This document shows, in pieces, positions 1-8,077 of a DNA stretch of 43,965 nucleotides (position 1 is its first letter; each line of letters begins with the position of its first letter). The translations under genes and the position numbers were made by a program. The notes beneath the pieces were generated by a model. The model saw only the letters and a list, made by a program, of their open reading frames with translations. It made no database searches and was not told the origin of the DNA. The stretch is from an uncultured Bacteroidota bacterium (GTDB taxonomy: Bacteria > Bacteroidota > Bacteroidia > Flavobacteriales > Flavobacteriaceae), in NCBI GenBank assembly GCA_902590705.1, contig CACIXU010000015.1, forward strand, positions 1 through 43,965. Reading direction: 5' to 3'.

Positions 1-1314
1 GAAAATCCTACACAGCCTAATATTCAAAATCCAGATAATGGTCTAATTAATTCAAACCCAGTTACCGAGCCCACACTGCAAACCCTTGATAAAAAGGGGA
101 TTGGAATGTCATATAGGCAAAGGACCTGGTCAACAAGAATTGGCGCTTTAAAACCTTTTTGGTCATATTCATGGAATAGAGATTACAGAGAGGCTATTCC
201 CGATGGAGTTGAATTTGTTCCCATGTTTTGGGGAGCTGCTAATGTAACAGACTCTGAGATTCAAAGAATAAAGGGATTAGTTGATTCAGGAATTGTCAAG
301 AATGTCCTAGGGTTTAATGAGCCTGATCTTACCTCGCAGGCAAATATGACAGTAGAGGAAGCTATTGAATTATGGCCAAAACTCGAGGAACTTGGAGTGC
401 CTCTAGGGAGTCCAGTTCCATCTTCTGTTAACAGTGTTTGGCTTGAACAATTTATGAGTGAAGCAGAAAGTAAAAACCTTAGAGTCGACTTTGTATGTAT
501 TCACATATATAAGGGAAATAATTCAGGTTTATTTTTTCAAGCGGTTGATGATATATATGATAAATACAGAAAACCTATTTGGGTTACAGAAATGTCGATT
601 GTAGATAACGACGCCAAAACGGTTTCTGAAAATAAAATTTCCCTCGCTCAAGCTTTACCAACAATGAAATCAATCCTAAGTGGATTTTATGAAAGAAAAT
701 TCGTCCATAGATTTGCGTGGTTTTCTGGGACCACTAATTCCCCTAATTATCCTAGATTAGTTTCTTCAATTTTATATGATGAATTTGATAACTTAACTAT
801 TCTTGGAAATTACTATTCTCAATTTAGATTCAACCCTGAAAGTGGACCAGGTACTTTACCTGAGGTAATCAAGGAGATTGATGGTAATATTATTAAAAAT
901 GGAACTTTTGAAACCGGTGATATATATCCTTGGGGAGGTTTTAAAAATGCTGTGATTTCCTCAGCAGCTCAACCCCCTAATTCAGGTAATTATCTTGCAA
1001 GAATTGAGCCCCATGATGGTTCAATTTATCAAGTAATTGATCTAGAGCCAGGGGAGAAATACGAGTTAAAATTTTATCATAGATGGAAAGATATTCCTGA
1101 AAATACTTTCAAAGCAGTATTAAGAAATGAAAAAGGAAACGAAGCTAAATTTTTAGAATTTGAAATTTTAAAAACTGATGTATGGACAGAAAACAAAATA
1201 GAGTTTACTGTCCCCAGTGAGGTAACTTCGGCAAGACTAGCTTTTTATAAGCCTCAGCTAAATCCACTTTTACCAACATTCTTTTTAGATGATGTTTCCA
1301 TCATAAAGTTGTAA
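1..1314 (+). CDS. GH128-type endo-beta-1,3-glucanase with C-terminal carbohydrate-binding module (5' partial)
   Basis: Probable secreted beta-1,3-glucan hydrolase of the Asl1/GH128 type. The frame is open from base 1, so the N-terminus is outside the window; the first ATG (106) lies inside the fold. A Pro/Asn/Gln-rich linker (first ~30 residues) leads into a TIM-barrel beginning KKGIGMSYRQ. Counting from base 1, the barrel carries GFNEPD (Glu107, likely acid/base) and WVTEMS (Glu197, likely nucleophile), the two positions expected in GH128. A linker and a ~140-residue jelly-roll-like module starting NIIKNGTFETG follow; it resembles CBM4/9-type domains and recurs at the end of the lipoprotein at 4924. 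The 70 bp to the next plus-strand gene suggest co-transcription. GH128 enzymes cut beta-1,3-glucans, so laminarin is a reasonable but unproven substrate. Family call fairly sure; CBM family less so. Confidence 0.82.
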   Translation, partial: ENPTQPNIQNPDNGLINSNPVTEPTLQTLDKKGIGMSYRQRTWSTRIGALKPFWSYSWNRDYREAIPDGVEFVPMFWGAANVTDSEIQRIKGLVDSGIVKNVLGFNEPDLTSQANMTVEEAIELWPKLEELGVPLGSPVPSSVNSVWLEQFMSEAESKNLRVDFVCIHIYKGNNSGLFFQAVDDIYDKYRKPIWVTEMSIVDNDAKTVSENKISLAQALPTMKSILSGFYERKFVHRFAWFSGTTNSPNYPRLVSSILYDEFDNLTILGNYYSQFRFNPESGPGTLPEVIKEIDGNIIKNGTFETGDIYPWGGFKNAVISSAAQPPNSGNYLARIEPHDGSIYQVIDLEPGEKYELKFYHRWKDIPENTFKAVLRNEKGNEAKFLEFEILKTDVWTENKIEFTVPSEVTSARLAFYKPQLNPLLPTFFLDDVSIIKL

Positions 1315-1322
1315 AATACTGA

Positions 1323-1342
1323 AGTTCACACTTGTATGAACT
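1323..1342 (+). terminator. Weak hairpin after the glucanase gene
   Basis: AGTTCA (1323-1328) and TGAACT (1337-1342) form a 6-bp stem with an 8-nt loop, followed by a T-rich stretch. It lies just after the glucanase stop and before the next gene. It could be a weak or attenuating terminator; the stem is short and AT-rich, so this is tentative. Confidence 0.25.
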
Positions 1343-1384
1343 AGTTGTTTTAATTTTTGAATTATTTGTTATAAAAATTTAAGG

Positions 1385-4300
1385 TTGATCAAACTAATTT
1401 TAGCAATCAAACAATTAGATAGAAATAAAAAAAACTTGAATAGTAAATTTACTTTTTTTGGTAATATCTTTTTTCTATGCCTTTTGGCAAGCTCTTCCTT
1501 TGTATTAGGTCAAACAAGTAAGTTTACGAATAATAGTAACACTGGTGATGGAAGTTGGGCAACTGCTACGAATTGGACTAATGGGATACCAAACGGAGCA
1601 GGTGCTAAAGCACAAATTGCAAAGATTGTAGACCTTCCTGGACCCTACACTGTGGGTCAACTTAATTTTGTTAACGCTCAAGCTGGAGGAATTAATGCAA
1701 ATCAACTTAATAGTGCTAATGGGAACGGAGTGTTAACTATAACTGGTAATGGAGTAAATCAGCCTCTTCAGATGAATAAATTTCAACAGGCTGCTACTTT
1801 TAATATTCCAGTTATTTTCGACTCAAATGGTGCTGCAAATAATACATTTAGACAGGCTCAAGGGCAACAAAATTTGGTATTTGCTCAAGCATTTACTGTC
1901 AAGGATCCACTCATTTTTACTGCCTTAAATAATTCAAGCCAAATTAATTTCAACCATTCATTAGCGGGTGCTGGAAAAATCAAATTTGGTACATCCACTA
2001 GACCTAAATTTGGAGCGAATTATAATGGTGCTGGTTATAACGGTATTATGGAGATTGGTGGAGGAGCAGGAGCTGCTGCGGTAGCTTTAGTTTCCAACGT
2101 AGCTGATGGCGGTACCTTTTTAAAAGCCGGTGGTGTTATTGATGTAACAAATGCAGGAGTAACAATTACAGTTAATGGAGCGAATACATTTAAAGGAAAT
2201 ATTAGTGTAAATAATAATACGGTTGGCCTTGTTATTAATAAAAATCAGTCGGCAGCTGGATTAATAACTATGGGAAGTGGAAGTATTAACTTATCTGCCC
2301 ACGCGGATGTAACATCCATTGCCTTTGCTGATAATTCCGGATCAAATTGGAATACAGGAACTATTAACATAACTGGTGTTTCAAATAATGAAGTATCCTT
2401 CGGTACAAATGCCAATGGGCTAACAGCCCAGCAGTTATCTCAAATCACTCTTAACGGAGCTGCAGCACTTATCAATCCCCAAGGACAATTATACACTGCT
2501 GGCGGAGGAGGAGGTGGTAATGTAGCTAGTACTTTCAATAATGGGGGTGGAGATAATTTATGGTCAAACGCGAATAACTGGAGCAATGGTGTTCCTAATC
2601 ACGCCCAAGCAAAAGCGACTATAGAGGCAGCTTCTGTAATAGTAGATGCTGATGTTTCATTAGCTCAACTAAAATTTACTGGAAATACCCCTAGTACAGT
2701 AACATTTACCCGAACGGGTAATAATAAAATTACAATGGTAGGTGACGGTGTTAATCAGATATATCAAGCAAACAAAGGGGGTCTAACTGTAAACATGAAT
2801 CTTCCTGTTGTGGTTACCTCAGGAGGAGGAGAAAAAATTTGGCGAACAAATAATAACAATCAAACTATAAACTTTGGCGCTGGCCACACTTTAACAATAA
2901 ATACTAATTTACTTTTCACCGCTAGCAGCTTATCTAGTCAACTAAATTTTAATGGAACAATTGCAGGTGCTGGTCAACTCAAAATAGGAGCTAAATCAAA
3001 TGTTAATTTCGGATCAACATACAGCGGTGCATCCCATACCGGTGCATTTAATGTTGGAGGAGGTACTTCACCTAATAACGTAACTATAATATCTAATGTT
3101 TCCGATAATGGAACATTTTTAAATAATGGTAGGACTTTAACTATTTCAAACCAAGGAGCATCAATTACTGTTAATGGGGCAAATACTTTAAAGGGGAATA
3201 TAAATACAGGAAACAATACTGTCAGTCTTATCATAAATAAAAATCAATCATCTATAAAAAATATTACTATGGGAACAGGTGGTATTAATTTATCTGCTGA
3301 TCCCAGTGTAACCTCTATTGCTTTTGCTGATAATTCTGCTCAGACCTGGGCAACAGGAACAATCGCAATAACAGGTTTAGCAGACAATGAGGTCTCCTTT
3401 GGTACGGATGCAAGTGGGCTAACAAACGATCAGCTAGCTCAAATAACTTACAATGGATGTACTGAAGTTACGATTAATGAAAATGGACAGCTTTCTGGAA
3501 CTGGTGGTTGCCCTGCACCCCCAGCTGCAGGTAATGAACCTCCTAGTGCGGGAGTAGATTATGTAACAGTAGTGAAAAACAAGTATTCTGATCCTATTGA
3601 AGTTCTAAAAAATGATACTGATTTGGATGGAGACGAGATATCACTTTTAAACGCTTCATCAAATCAAGGTAACGGAATTATTGATGTTAATGTCAATAAA
3701 GGTACAATAGTTTATATTCCAGCCCCAGAATTCAGTGGTTCTGAGACAATTATTTACACCATTACAGATGGAACTGATCAGTCCAATGGTGTTTTATATG
3801 TTACTGTTGAGGAAAATACTATCCCAGTAGCTAATCCCATGAGTGTCTCGACAACTCAAGAAATCCCAGTAGATATTAATTTATCTGGATCTGACGCTAA
3901 CAGTGATAGCTTGTTTTATACTCTGGTTGATAACCCCTCAAATGGAGTAGTTAGCGTAATTGGAGATGGAAAAACCATATATACTCCTAATTCAGGTTTT
4001 TTCGGTTCTGATTCTTTTACTTTCAAAGTAAACGATGGTATGGATGATAGTTCAACTGCCTCAGTAACTATTACCGTTACAAGTAATGATACTGATAACG
4101 ATGGAGTTTTAAATGTAGATGATATTTGCCCAGATACCGTGGCTGGTACAGCTGTTGATATAACAGGTTGCCCAGTATTTAAATTACCTGAGAACAATAA
4201 TAAAATTGAAATAACAAGCGCATCTTGCGTTGGATCGAACGACGGATCTTTAAAGTTTAGTGTAACTGATACTTCATTTGATTATACAGTTAGATTAATT

Positions 4301-4924
4301 GGTTTAAGATCACAAAACCAAGGAATAAGTAACCATGAAATAATTGGCGCTAGTAACTCCTTATCTGTAACCGGACTTTCTGAAGGGCTATATTCTGCTT
4401 GCTTCTTAGTAAATGGTCAACCTGGTTACGAGCAATGTTTCGAGGTCTTAATTGAACAGCCTCAACCACTATCTGCATTTATTGGAATAAACGAATCCAG
4501 TTTAACTACTAATATTGAACTAGAAGGATCTAATAGTTATAACATTGAGATAAATGGAACTAAACATGATTTTAGAGGAAATAATTTCACTGCTGCTCTT
4601 AGAACAGGAATAAATAATATCAAAGTTTCGACTGATAAAAATTGTCAAGGGCTAGTCGAAAAACAAGTATTTCTTTCTGAAGAAATTCAGTATTACCCAA
4701 ATCCGACTATAAATGATGTTAATGTCCATGTATCTGGAAAGGATAAAAAAGTTAAAGTTAGCGTTTATAGTATAAAAGGTGAATTAATATATTCTAGAGA
4801 GCAGGAAATTGAGGATTTTTCTAGATTAACAGAGATTGATTTAGAATCACAAATAACTGGTACGTATATGGTAACCCTGGATGGCGAAACTGTGAGAAAA
4901 GTATTTAAAATTGTAAAGGAATAA
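1385..4924 (+). CDS. Large T9SS-exported repeat protein with Ig-like and TSP3-like domains
   Basis: 1179 residues, predicted secreted or cell-surface protein. A hydrophobic signal segment (~22-42, ending VLGQ) leads into two tandem ~325-residue units (47-369 and 384-705). Each starts with a GDGSW..ATNW / GDNLWSNANNW motif and is full of Asn/Gly/Thr beta-strand repeats resembling autotransporter-like beta-helices. Two Ig/cadherin-like domains follow (~718-806, 812-900), then a calcium-binding thrombospondin-3-like stretch (DTDNDGVLNVDD), a further beta domain with Cys residues, and a T9SS type A sorting domain (~1100-1179, starting YYPNP). No ATG fits: in-frame TGA is at 1358 and the first plausible start is TTG at 1385. 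The stop overlaps the next start as TAATG. No catalytic motif seen; a glycan-binding or adhesin role is inferred from context. Confidence 0.75.
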   Translation: MIKLILAIKQLDRNKKNLNSKFTFFGNIFFLCLLASSSFVLGQTSKFTNNSNTGDGSWATATNWTNGIPNGAGAKAQIAKIVDLPGPYTVGQLNFVNAQAGGINANQLNSANGNGVLTITGNGVNQPLQMNKFQQAATFNIPVIFDSNGAANNTFRQAQGQQNLVFAQAFTVKDPLIFTALNNSSQINFNHSLAGAGKIKFGTSTRPKFGANYNGAGYNGIMEIGGGAGAAAVALVSNVADGGTFLKAGGVIDVTNAGVTITVNGANTFKGNISVNNNTVGLVINKNQSAAGLITMGSGSINLSAHADVTSIAFADNSGSNWNTGTINITGVSNNEVSFGTNANGLTAQQLSQITLNGAAALINPQGQLYTAGGGGGGNVASTFNNGGGDNLWSNANNWSNGVPNHAQAKATIEAASVIVDADVSLAQLKFTGNTPSTVTFTRTGNNKITMVGDGVNQIYQANKGGLTVNMNLPVVVTSGGGEKIWRTNNNNQTINFGAGHTLTINTNLLFTASSLSSQLNFNGTIAGAGQLKIGAKSNVNFGSTYSGASHTGAFNVGGGTSPNNVTIISNVSDNGTFLNNGRTLTISNQGASITVNGANTLKGNINTGNNTVSLIINKNQSSIKNITMGTGGINLSADPSVTSIAFADNSAQTWATGTIAITGLADNEVSFGTDASGLTNDQLAQITYNGCTEVTINENGQLSGTGGCPAPPAAGNEPPSAGVDYVTVVKNKYSDPIEVLKNDTDLDGDEISLLNASSNQGNGIIDVNVNKGTIVYIPAPEFSGSETIIYTITDGTDQSNGVLYVTVEENTIPVANPMSVSTTQEIPVDINLSGSDANSDSLFYTLVDNPSNGVVSVIGDGKTIYTPNSGFFGSDSFTFKVNDGMDDSSTASVTITVTSNDTDNDGVLNVDDICPDTVAGTAVDITGCPVFKLPENNNKIEITSASCVGSNDGSLKFSVTDTSFDYTVRLIGLRSQNQGISNHEIIGASNSLSVTGLSEGLYSACFLVNGQPGYEQCFEVLIEQPQPLSAFIGINESSLTTNIELEGSNSYNIEINGTKHDFRGNNFTAALRTGINNIKVSTDKNCQGLVEKQVFLSEEIQYYPNPTINDVNVHVSGKDKKVKVSVYSIKGELIYSREQEIEDFSRLTEIDLESQITGTYMVTLDGETVRKVFKIVKE
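1523..3499 (+). repeat. Two tandem ~325-codon units inside the T9SS protein
   Basis: Unit 1 (about 1523-2491) and unit 2 (about 2534-3499) align over their whole length. Shared landmarks in the same order are the SW/LW..NW..G.PN start, GDGVNQ/GNGVNQ, SSQ(I/L)NFN, ITVNGANT(F/L)KGNI, INKNQS, SIAFADNS, NEVSFGT and INxxGQL. This is an internal duplication at protein level; the DNA copies have diverged. A Gly-rich linker separates the units. Confidence 0.8.
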
Positions 4925-6126
4925 TGAAAATTAATAGATACCTTAGTTTAATTATTGTCTGCTTTTTAATTTCAAACTGCTCAAGTGACGAAACCACTGC
5001 TCTTATTCCAGAAAAAGCATTATTGATATCACCCGCCGAAAATTACCCCTGCTTAACTGGTGATTCTGTTTCAGAAAGTGAAATTGAGGTAATATTTAGA
5101 TGGTCTCCTTCAAGAAATACTGATTATTATAATCTTAGAATCACTAATTTGATTTCAAATGAGGTTATAAATATAACTAATATTGAAAATACTGGAGCTA
5201 CAGTCGTTTTAGAAAAAGGTAAACCTTATTCCTGGAGTGTCAGCTCAAAAAGCGATCTTGTTAACGACGTAGGAACTAGTGACGTTAACAATTTTTATGT
5301 AGGTGGATTTGAATCAGTTACCAACGCCCCTGTACCTGTTTCGCTAACCCATCCAGATCAGGGTTCAAATGTTATATTAAGTGAAGGAGGAAAAGTCTCC
5401 TTTTCATGGAGTGAAAACTCACAAAATAATAATTCCATGAAATATACTTTATACTTAGATAAAATTGATGGAAAACAGACCCCATCATCCGAGCACACTG
5501 ACCTTACAGCTAAGACAATAGATGTTACCTTGGAAAATGGAACTACTTATTTTTGGAGAATCAAATCATTTGATGGCACAAATAGTAGTTTTTCTGCTGT
5601 AAATACCTTTAAAACTAATTCTACTGATAGTGGTTCAGAAAGTAATTCTACCTCTGGAACGAACTCCTCCCAAGAACAGGTAAAAGAAGTCTCAGGTAAT
5701 CTAATTAAAAATGGAACTTTCGAAACCGGAAGTATATCTCCTTGGGGAGGTTTTAAAAACGCAGTATTATCATCATCAATTCAACAACCGAATACAGGGC
5801 AATACCTTGCTAGAATTGAGCCGGGCGATGGGTCTCTTTATCAAATCATTTACCTTCAACCAGGAGAAGTATACCAGTTAAAGTTTTCAGCTAAGTGGAA
5901 AGACACCCCAGACAGAAGAATTTCTGTTAAATTAAAAAATGAGGAGGGAAATAAAGCCGTATTTCTTGAATACGAAATTTTTGAATCAACTGATTGGGTT
6001 GATTATGATATTGAATTTACAGTCCCAGATGGAGTTAATGTTGCTAGGCTCCTATTTTACAAATCTCAAACAAACCCTATTTTACCAAGTTTATTTCTAG
6101 ACGATTTTGTAATTAAGAAAAAATAA
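4924..6126 (+). CDS. Surface lipoprotein with two FN3-like domains and C-terminal CBM-like module
   Basis: 400 residues. The N-terminus is a lipoprotein signal with a Cys lipobox (LISNCSSDE, Cys20), so the protein should be membrane-anchored. Two fibronectin-III/Ig-like domains follow (~30-127 and ~135-230), recognisable from the FRWSPS...Y.L.I and FSWSEN...Y.L.LD patterns, each ending in a YxW(S/R) strand. After a Ser/Thr/Gly/Asn linker (~232-255) comes a ~140-residue module starting NLIKNGTFETG, roughly 60% identical by eye to the C-terminus of the glucanase at 1-1314. The gene is coupled to the preceding one by TAATG. The layout matches SusE/SusF-like or surface glycan-binding lipoproteins of utilisation loci, so capture of the glucanase substrate is likely. 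No catalytic residues are evident. Confidence 0.75.
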   Translation: MKINRYLSLIIVCFLISNCSSDETTALIPEKALLISPAENYPCLTGDSVSESEIEVIFRWSPSRNTDYYNLRITNLISNEVINITNIENTGATVVLEKGKPYSWSVSSKSDLVNDVGTSDVNNFYVGGFESVTNAPVPVSLTHPDQGSNVILSEGGKVSFSWSENSQNNNSMKYTLYLDKIDGKQTPSSEHTDLTAKTIDVTLENGTTYFWRIKSFDGTNSSFSAVNTFKTNSTDSGSESNSTSGTNSSQEQVKEVSGNLIKNGTFETGSISPWGGFKNAVLSSSIQQPNTGQYLARIEPGDGSLYQIIYLQPGEVYQLKFSAKWKDTPDRRISVKLKNEEGNKAVFLEYEIFESTDWVDYDIEFTVPDGVNVARLLFYKSQTNPILPSLFLDDFVIKKK

Positions 6127-6545
6127 AATTCATTTTTTTGTCATCCAGTCAATCATACAAAACATAGGTTTCTTATTTTTTATCTTTAATTAATAAAAAA
6201 CCAAAAGAATCTTTAACAATTGAAGGTAATATAAATCCTGCCGTATCATCTTTAATAAATCAAAATGGCTTCAAAATTTCAAATCTAAAAACAATGCATG
6301 TATCAGGATGCATATTTACAAGTTTCAATTTTTGGAATCAAGCAAAACTCTATCTAAGTAGGAGGGATTAAACAAATTTAAATACCTCCCAATAAGCTTT
6401 TTATTAAAACAAAGGTATACTTTGATAAGTCTTAGTACTTTTAAGCTACCCTATTTAAAGGATTTAAGCTCAGAAATCAATATATAAAAGTAGATAGTGA
6501 ATTTACCACCCTCTATTTAATTATTATCAATATTTATTTAATTCT
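6127..6545. other. Convergent intergenic region with a start-less reading frame
   Basis: About 420 bp between convergent gene ends. The plus strand has an open stretch from 6168 to a TAA at 6369-6371 with a protein-like composition (e.g. SLTIEGNINPAV, MHVSGCIFTSFNFW), but its only ATG is halfway along; it may be a decayed gene remnant. Small inverted repeats are present, including CAAAG..CTTTG around 6411-6425 and GGAGG/CCTCC near 6361-6389. No convincing terminator was found for either flanking operon. Confidence 0.35.
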
Positions 6546-8066
6546 TTATTGAATTTTGAATCCTTTCGGATTTTGAACCAATTTACTGGTTGCTATGGCC
6601 TCAGCAGGTATAGGTGAAATATACTGCGCCTTACCTGGTTGTCTAACCAATGGTACTTGCTCATTAGGATCTCTTTTCAAAATAGCACTCTCAAGAGTTT
6701 CTGTCCTTACCAGGTCAAACCACCTTTTGTGTTCAGCAGCTAACTCCCACCCTTTCTCATCAATTATATCCTGAACTGTTGCAGTAGTTACGTCAACTGC
6801 AGCATTAGGAGTATTTGGGTCTAAACCAGCTGCTCTTCTCTTAACTTGATTTAAAGCGTTTAAAGCAGTTGCATCAAGTCCACTTGATGCAGCTTTTGCC
6901 TCTGCATATATTAAAAGTACTTCAGCATAACGATAAATTTCAATAGCCCTGTAACCCATTGTTCTACCAACAACTGTGAGGTCCTCAGATGCTGTAAATT
7001 TCCCATACATAGGATGGAATCTTTGAGAAACACTCCATTCAATTGTTGGAGGATTTTTAGTAATTATTACTCCTCCTGAAAAACCTCGATTGGGGATATC
7101 AGTTACAAATGTTGCGTCTTTTCTTGGACCTTCAGGAAAGTCCTTAAAGAATTGTAATTCAGGATACATATCAGACCAACCTCTTGCCATGTGAAAACTT
7201 GTAGCAGCAGGATGACCATTTCTTTGGTCTTCTTCTTTAGAAAATTGAACAGAGAAAATGCTTTCTCTGCTATTGGCATTTTTCAATAACCAAAGCTCAT
7301 CTATCGGTAATAATGAGTGGTAACCCATATCAATAACCTCTTTTGCTTTGCTTGCAGCAAGGGTGTTTTTAGTGACGTCTTTTACAGGCCATCCTGCCCA
7401 TGTAAGATAAAGATCAGCAAGGAGTGTTTTGGCTGCAGCAGATGATGCTCTTCCAACACTAGAAGTAGAACCAGGGGGAGGTAAACTAGCTTCAGCAATT
7501 AAAAGATCTGCTTCAATATGTTTATAGTTTTCTAGAACAGTAGCACGTTCTTCTTCACCAGTAGGAGTCATCCCATCTAAAATAATAGGCATATTTCCAT
7601 GTTCTCTCACAAGTTGTAAATAAGCAAATGCTCTTAAAAACCTAGCCTCTCCATCAGCAACTGCCTTTAACTGGTCAGGAGCAGTGGATGTTTTTAATCC
7701 CTCAACCAGAGAATTGGCGTGATAGATGAGTTTCCAAAACCCTTTCCAATCATAATCTAACCAATTAATATCGCCATTTTCTCCATTTCCATAATTGAAT
7801 GAATCAAAAACTCTTAGAGGAGCCTTATTACCTCCCCACCATGTAGTGATATCATCAGATCCAAATGTATTAGTTCGCATGAAGTGAGGATTTCTGTATG
7901 AGTATTGAAGTCTTTTATAAACTGGTACAAGAGCAGCAACTAAGTCTCCCTCTGATTGTAAGTTTTCTAATGATAGTATTCCACTTCTGTCTTCCTCTAA
8001 GTCGCTACAAGAGAAAACGAATAAAACAGAAGTAATAAGTGTAAATATTTTATATATGTTTTTCAT
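6546..8066 (-). CDS. susD: SusD/RagB-family nutrient-binding outer-membrane lipoprotein
   Basis: 506 residues. SusD-type proteins sit on the outer face of the outer membrane, bind glycan and cap the SusC channel. The N-terminus is a lipoprotein signal (VLFVFSCSDLEED, Cys20). The body shows the SusD layout: N-terminal TPR-like helices (Y.NPHFMR, DYDWKGFWKLIYHANSL, ARFLRAFAYLQLVREHG) and the C-terminal block (YRAIEIYRYAEVLLIYAEA...LNALNQVKRRAAGL, then DEKGWELAAEHKRWFDLVRT), a family hallmark. It starts 11 bp after the SusC stop, so the two are one transcript. The glycan cannot be read from the sequence; the opposing beta-1,3-glucanase operon suggests laminarin-like glucan. Confidence 0.93.
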   Translation of the reverse strand: MKNIYKIFTLITSVLFVFSCSDLEEDRSGILSLENLQSEGDLVAALVPVYKRLQYSYRNPHFMRTNTFGSDDITTWWGGNKAPLRVFDSFNYGNGENGDINWLDYDWKGFWKLIYHANSLVEGLKTSTAPDQLKAVADGEARFLRAFAYLQLVREHGNMPIILDGMTPTGEEERATVLENYKHIEADLLIAEASLPPPGSTSSVGRASSAAAKTLLADLYLTWAGWPVKDVTKNTLAASKAKEVIDMGYHSLLPIDELWLLKNANSRESIFSVQFSKEEDQRNGHPAATSFHMARGWSDMYPELQFFKDFPEGPRKDATFVTDIPNRGFSGGVIITKNPPTIEWSVSQRFHPMYGKFTASEDLTVVGRTMGYRAIEIYRYAEVLLIYAEAKAASSGLDATALNALNQVKRRAAGLDPNTPNAAVDVTTATVQDIIDEKGWELAAEHKRWFDLVRTETLESAILKRDPNEQVPLVRQPGKAQYISPIPAEAIATSKLVQNPKGFKIQ

Positions 8067-8077
8067 GATTAAATATT

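Noticed and set aside
1523-3499. Repeat block as a CRISPR or DNA-level tandem array
   Set aside because: The repetition is at protein level in ~325-codon units with diverged DNA and no spacer structure.
6361-6389. GGAGG...CCTCC inverted repeat as a terminator
   Set aside because: Only 5 bp of stem with a long AT loop and no following T-run.
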